Positions 57,401 to 63,400 of a stretch of 64,000 bases of DNA are shown here, in pieces; position 1 is the stretch's first letter; the number at the start of each line of letters is the position of its first letter. The stretch spans positions 7,570,501 through 7,634,500 of the forward strand of contig NC_090285.1 of NCBI RefSeq assembly GCF_037392515.1, in the 5' to 3' direction. A program made the position numbers and the translations under genes. Source of the stretch: Haliotis asinina. Lineage: Eukaryota > Mollusca > Gastropoda > Lepetellida > Haliotidae. Under the pieces are notes generated by a model. The model made no database searches. It was given only the letters and a program-made list of their open reading frames with translations, and had not been told where the DNA came from.

Positions 57401-60400
57401 CGAGCGGTGAGGCCGTTCGGCTGACGCACGCGATCGATAACACGTCAGGTCAACTCGAAGTCGCACTCTGCGATATCACCTACCTACCGCAATGGACTAA
57501 CATCAACGCCAGCAACAATAAGCTGTTCGTCAGTGGAACTCGCAGTCAGATAACTGACGGCTACTACAGCGTGTGCTCTCTAAACGACGAGGTCTTCAAA
57601 CCCCTTGGAGCCGAACTCAAGATGAACGACTCAAACGGCACAGTGGTGTTAATCAACAACGGAAGAACCTCCTTGAGGCTCGGCCGACCATTAGCGAGGA
57701 TACTCGGTATGTCTCCTGACGAGATAAAACCAACAACAACCGTCACAGGCACGAAGTTACCCGACCTAGTACCGTACCGAGAGCTGTACATTCATCTCGA
57801 TCAGGTGAGCACAACGTATAACATTCAAGGAGGTCACCCTTCCACTATACTGAGAGCAGTGCCGGTGAAAACTGAGAAATACAACGACGGTAGAACCGAG
57901 TCGTTTTCACCACGGCAGTATAAGAGATTAACCCAGGGCAACATACCTGAGCTGACAATATCGGTGTTAGATATAAATCATAATCCTGTAAATATAGGAT
58001 ACCTCAGCTTAACACTTCATGTAAAATGACCAGCGCACAAGGGCCCGGAGTCAAAAAATGCGTCAATATCGGGATCTCCGACCTCGGAGACACACGCGGT
58101 TTCGACGCTCCCGGAGTAGATGGTAAATCATACGCCTTGCAACTGAAAAACAACATTTACAAACGCGTTGAAATCCCCTCCGGTGGAACCCTAAGTGATA
58201 TAGAAGATACCACAAGAGCAACAGTCAACACTAAGTACGCCCTTGTCAACACCGGTAATAATAATTGGGTAATATACCCATCGTTCGGGGGTAAACTGTT
58301 CGATTTAGACGATGTTGAGAGCACTACCGTCGCCCGAAACAAGCCATATATGCTCGTCTTCACCGAAGATGACAAGTGGGTGTTGTTACCCGATAACGAC
58401 TGGTTTATCAATATTAGACTCGTCTCTCCCTACGTGTTCACGGATAACAAAGACAACCACCTAAACAAAGTCGTGAACAATGGAACCATGCTCGTGGCTT
58501 ACGTCCCAACTCAGAGACGTAGCGTAGTCGTCAGCCCAGTCAACACTGTGGCAGCCCACATGCTATCGAGTAAACCGGCCATACAAAACGTGAAATTGCA
58601 GTTGGTGTCTGAATTCGAAGGCATGGCCACTCTACTAGAGAGTCTACCGGCAAACTCAACACTGATCATCAAAGTCTACCTAGGGGAACCATCGGGGAAT
58701 GATGTCGAGATCGTGAAGGGGATCAAACTCGGGTGGGGCAAACAACATCAGTATCAAGTTTGCAATGCTTACGTGCGGGTGGGTGTCGACTCCAAGACCA
58801 GTCTGCAGGGGGTCAACGTGATCGTGGAAAACAAGATATCACTAATCAATATCTTCCTGCCTAACAACATACACTTCATGGGTATGAAGTTAACCTCTGA
58901 ATTATTATCAGAAAACCAGTTGGAAATTATATCGTAATAGTATAATAATGACCAGTCATCATCCCAACACTACGCTTAACGACGTAGGAGATACGGAGGG
59001 ATTCGATCAGCCTGGTGAGGAAGATGAATTATATATCCTGCACTTCAAAGACAACGTGTACAGACGGGTGTCGTTATCAGATTTTAAAGAGCCCAAATGG
59101 CTGATCAACTTAACACTCACCTCACCTTATATCACAATAGACGAAAATGAGTGGATCTCTAAGATTAGGAACAACGGTATCTGGCCCGGGGATTTCATTC
59201 CGGAGAGGGGATTAGTACCCATGATATCTCCTGATATCGAAAAAAATGGGTTAAGGACTATAGTAAAAAATAAATTAACATTTAGCAATAATCCTTATAT
59301 CAAAGATCTTGTTAATAGAAGATTCTCCTCTTTCACACTCATCATAGAAGTCTTCTTTTGGGTTTTAGGCAATGAAAACCCCCCAAGAGTATGCCAAATT
59401 TTACCCGGGGTGTCAATCCACTGGTATGACGAACACATAAACCAATATTGTCGTATTGTTATACAACAGGATACCCCCACGGGTCCTATAACCAGCTTAA
59501 TAAGCCTCCGTGGGGTTTTTATTACAACAGGAAAGTCTATTAGATTCTCACCTATTACCCTGACTAGTTGTCTAGAACTTGTAGACTTCAAATTCATTGA
59601 TAGAATATTAACTGAACCTCAATTAAAATATCTTCCAAAATATATATTATAGGATGGGTCTGTACCCAGTCGTAGAGGAAGTAGCGAAGACGCTGGAAAC
59701 CGTAGATGGGTTCCGCTTGAGGCAGTTATGTGATGTGAAACGCCAACTAGAACAAGACCGTGACACGCGGAAAGCTCTATGTAAAAAGTACAATAGAGCT
59801 TTCAATATCGTGGACGGGGCTGACACTACCCTTATGGCAACCAGCATGGGACTAGGGGCGGCAGGCGTTGGGTTGTTGGCTACCATCGTGGCTGCACCTA
59901 TAGTGCTAGGTTTTGAAATAACAGCTGGGGTGGCAGGGGTGTTAGGGTTGGCGCTTAAGTTAGTATCACGCAGACTTCATCGTAAGGCATTGAAACACGA
60001 CGAGATCAGGGTTCTGGCCGAAGCAAAGCTGAACACAGTGAGTGAGCGAATTTCCACGGCACTCTCTGACAGTAAGATCTCAGAAGAGGAGTTTCGTTCA
60101 ATCCTCTCTGAACTCAAAAAATATAACGGAATGAAACAAGATATTCGATCCAAGTCTCGTAAGTCTGCTATCAGCGAGGACGAGAAAAAAAAGTACATAG
60201 AACAGGGGATACAAAAAGCCCAGCAAGCCTTTATTATGAACACCAAAGAGATCGTAGGCGGTTCACGTTAAACTGTTTCATCGATATAAACGTGACATAG
60301 GCCGCCAACTTTTTATAGTGTGAGGTATCTATACCAGCCGGGGGAACACGAGGGTGATAGCCGTAAGCAGGCCACCGATCCTATATGGTCAATCAAAACT

Positions 60401-63400
60401 TACAACATAGATAAAGTGGATATAAAAGCCGACGAACCTAACTTATACTACTTGAGGGATGGGCCGGGTAGGGGTTTTGTAAGAGAAGAATTATTGATCG
60501 TACCGTACGGCACAGTGTTACCTCCAACACACGTTATGTAGTAGGGGTAATAGTAGCAAGAGCTAAGGGCCCAACCAAAGCCTTATTTACTAAATAAGGC
60601 TTTGTAGAGACATTTCTTGAAAGTGGTCCAGAACTGTCATTGTATATACTACTGCCCTACCAATGAAACTGTTTGTGCACTCCAATCACGCACATATTTC
60701 CTTGATATAGCACTAGCAATGCAATAGTCGAAATCACCAGAATGTCGAATTCAGCTCACTTTGGGATACTCACCCTAATGAATGTTGGGTGCTAACATGA
60801 CTACATATAGGTCCTTCTCCTATTCTCGTGGTTAACATGTTTTCTGCCGACATCGCCAATGCACAATACTTAGCAGTTGTTTACATCACTGACCAGCAAC
60901 TAGGAAGTGGCCCAAGTCTGCAAATGATGAAAATTTTGCAATGTGATGAATACTGGTGCGGTTTTACCAACTTGGACAAAGTATAACTTTTTCCTGCTCT
61001 TTCTGACATGATTCCTGTTCCTTACACTTCATAACCTTAGTTCCTTGTTATGCTACAAGAATGGGAGATGCCTCCGTAATTCAGTGGCGGACGACTTTGT
61101 TTTTCACCAAGCTCTAGAGTGGTAATACACATGATGGCTCAAGCAGTTGATTGATGCAGATGTTAGAGGAGGAGTCTCTTCATTCAAAGACACCAAGCAT
61201 TCATGCTATAAAAACTGCTTGTGTTATTTTTTTCAGCCGATATCCGTAAGTACCACGGGAATAGGAAACGTCGGTATACGTAATCAGTGAATATTGCAGT
61301 TGCAGAAAACATGTTCATTGATTTTACATCATTAGAATATTAGGTAGATGAAATATTTATAAACAAATCTATGACAACTGAAATTTCTGTTCATCACAAT
61401 AATATATTGATTAATGGTATAACAAAACCCAGTTGCTCCTTCAACCCTGTACAGGAGATACAAGAAAATCATCTCCACTGCACATGCTGTAATATCATGT
61501 GACCTGAGGAATTAGTTCTTTTGTGAACAGGAGCAGTGATGGTTAAAGTTTTAAATTGGCACTCTGAAGGTTGATTTCATTTCTGCATGGGCACCTTTTG
61601 TGAATCTCATTTCTGGTGTGCCCTAGCATGATATGGTTAGAATGTTGCCGTGTAAAATCGGTGTGCAGACAAAAGCCCCCTTGGACAAGAACTCCTAGGA
61701 CAAAACATGCCACTTAAGTCAATTACTCAGTAGATAAAACATGTTTGGGGGTTTTGTCCACAGGTCCTCATTTGTTTTGGGGTTTTTTTGCCCTTATTTG
61801 ATTTTTTGTCCAAGTGGGTATTTGTCCTAGGTGGCTTTTTGGCCATGAGGATTTTGTCCTACAATCATAGAATCATACTCCCATCAATATGATCAAAATG
61901 CATGATCATGGTAGAGACACCTTCATCTTTTTCAGTTGAGAGTACAGACCCCTATGTATTCAGCCTGGCAGTAGCGTCACAAGACATCAGTGACACAGAT
62001 GAAGGTATTGTCAACAGTGATTCTTCCATGTAGATGGTGTACAATGAATGAGTGAAAATGTTGCAAATCCTCGTCAATCTGGTTATCAGTGAATTGTCAG
62101 AATGTAGTTTTATAAGGTGTAGTTAAGTGTCAATGAATGTCAGCGAATAGAGACTGCTAATTTCTGTTGATTTCATGAGATCCACAACTAAAACGTAAAG
62201 GGTGTGTAGTGTGGTGATCATGGTTGGGCGTGAGGTGTTGAGTATGGTGGAGTGATGTGGCTGGTGTTCTTTAGCATTTTTGATTTCATATTTCTGTTAG
62301 CTGCAGAGCCTAAGGTGTACTTGTCATTGTTAACACGGTTTGTGTAATCATATGGATTATTATGACTATGTAACCATCTTGTTTTGCTGACATTTTTAGA
62401 CAGGGTCTTCCACTATATTCTGTTATGTAGCTGTATCATAATGTATTATGGGGTCTCTAGCCCATTCACCGAATCTACACTATTAACTGATATTGTATGC
62501 ATGGTGTATAGTACATAATTTCATTTCTAGCACACCCATGCCAAATACACCAAATAGCATTTGTATATTTTCAGCGTTTGCATGTGCCTGTCGTGTTCAG
62601 TTTACATATGTGGAGAATTACCCTGATGAACCTCCTCTGATGGAGATCACTGACCCAGAAAACCTCGATGATGCAGATGTTGAAAGTCTGACACAGTACC
62701 TCAATGAACAGGTAAGTCTTTGGTATGTCTGCTGTGTTTATCCTGGGTCCAGCTGAGTAGGGAGTACTCATGCTTGTCCTGGTAGTTGTGCAAATTTAGG
62801 TTGGATGGCTACAGTGTGGACCATGATGATTGGGGGTACCCATGCTATTAACCGCTGGTTTTGCCGTAGCTTGTTTGTTCACAGCTTTTAGCTGTAACGT
62901 TGCTGACTGATGGTACTGGGAATTATGTAAAAGTGTGTGATTTATCATTTTGTTGACATGTTGAAAAGATGTTAATATGAGAATTTGAAAAATGTGTTGT
63001 GTTGTCTTTTCCATATTTTTGTTATGTTCATTACAGATTTCTTTTTCAGCATTGTAATAAAAATGAAAAAATAGCCGCAGATATTTTCACAGATTTCCTC
63101 TCAATGGAGCCAGTAAGTAGGTCACTGCACTTTGCGAGACCTTACTACTTCGGTGACAAACTTGCATCCAGATCTATTGATGCTGAACTCTCAACATACG
63201 ACAACAGGTTATCCATCACCTTAGAGGAAGTAGCTGTGATTTGTTAAGCAAGACACTAGGTTTACTTATTGTGTGTTTTCAGGCTCAGGAGAATATCGGG
63301 ATGGTAATGGTGTTTACACTTGTGTCAGCGCTCCAGGAGAGACTCACAACGAGTGTGGAGGATGCCCAGCGTAAAGTCATTGAGGATAAAGAGAGACAAG

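Larger units (their letters stand above)
46413..60653. mobile_element. Polinton/Maverick (adintovirus-like) element, 14.2 kb
   Basis: The element is bounded by 334-bp inverted repeats and encodes the Polinton hallmark set: rve integrase, protein-primed family B DNA polymerase, A32/FtsK-type packaging ATPase, double-jelly-roll major capsid protein and penton-like minor capsid protein, plus about nine further genes. GCCCT flanks both ends (46408-46412, 60654-60658); the next base A is also shared, so a 6-bp duplication GCCCTA is possible if the terminal A at 46413 belongs to the target. Its coding density and higher GC contrast sharply with the host intron. All genes except PolB have open frames. 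It sits in RWDD1 intron 1 with its integrase end toward exon 1. Confidence 0.96.
60320..60653 (-). repeat. Right terminal inverted repeat (334 bp)
   Basis: Reverse complement of 46413-46746 with about five substitutions and no gap. It ends at actact (60653), immediately followed by gccct. Confidence 0.95.

Noticed and set aside
60320-60541. Separate small gene at the right end of the Polinton
   Set aside because: It is the TIR copy of the integrase 3' end.
62999-63247. 82-codon frame in RWDD1 intron 3
   Set aside because: It does not join the flanking exons in frame and exons 3 and 4 join directly to give the conserved sequence; I see no similarity to a known protein.
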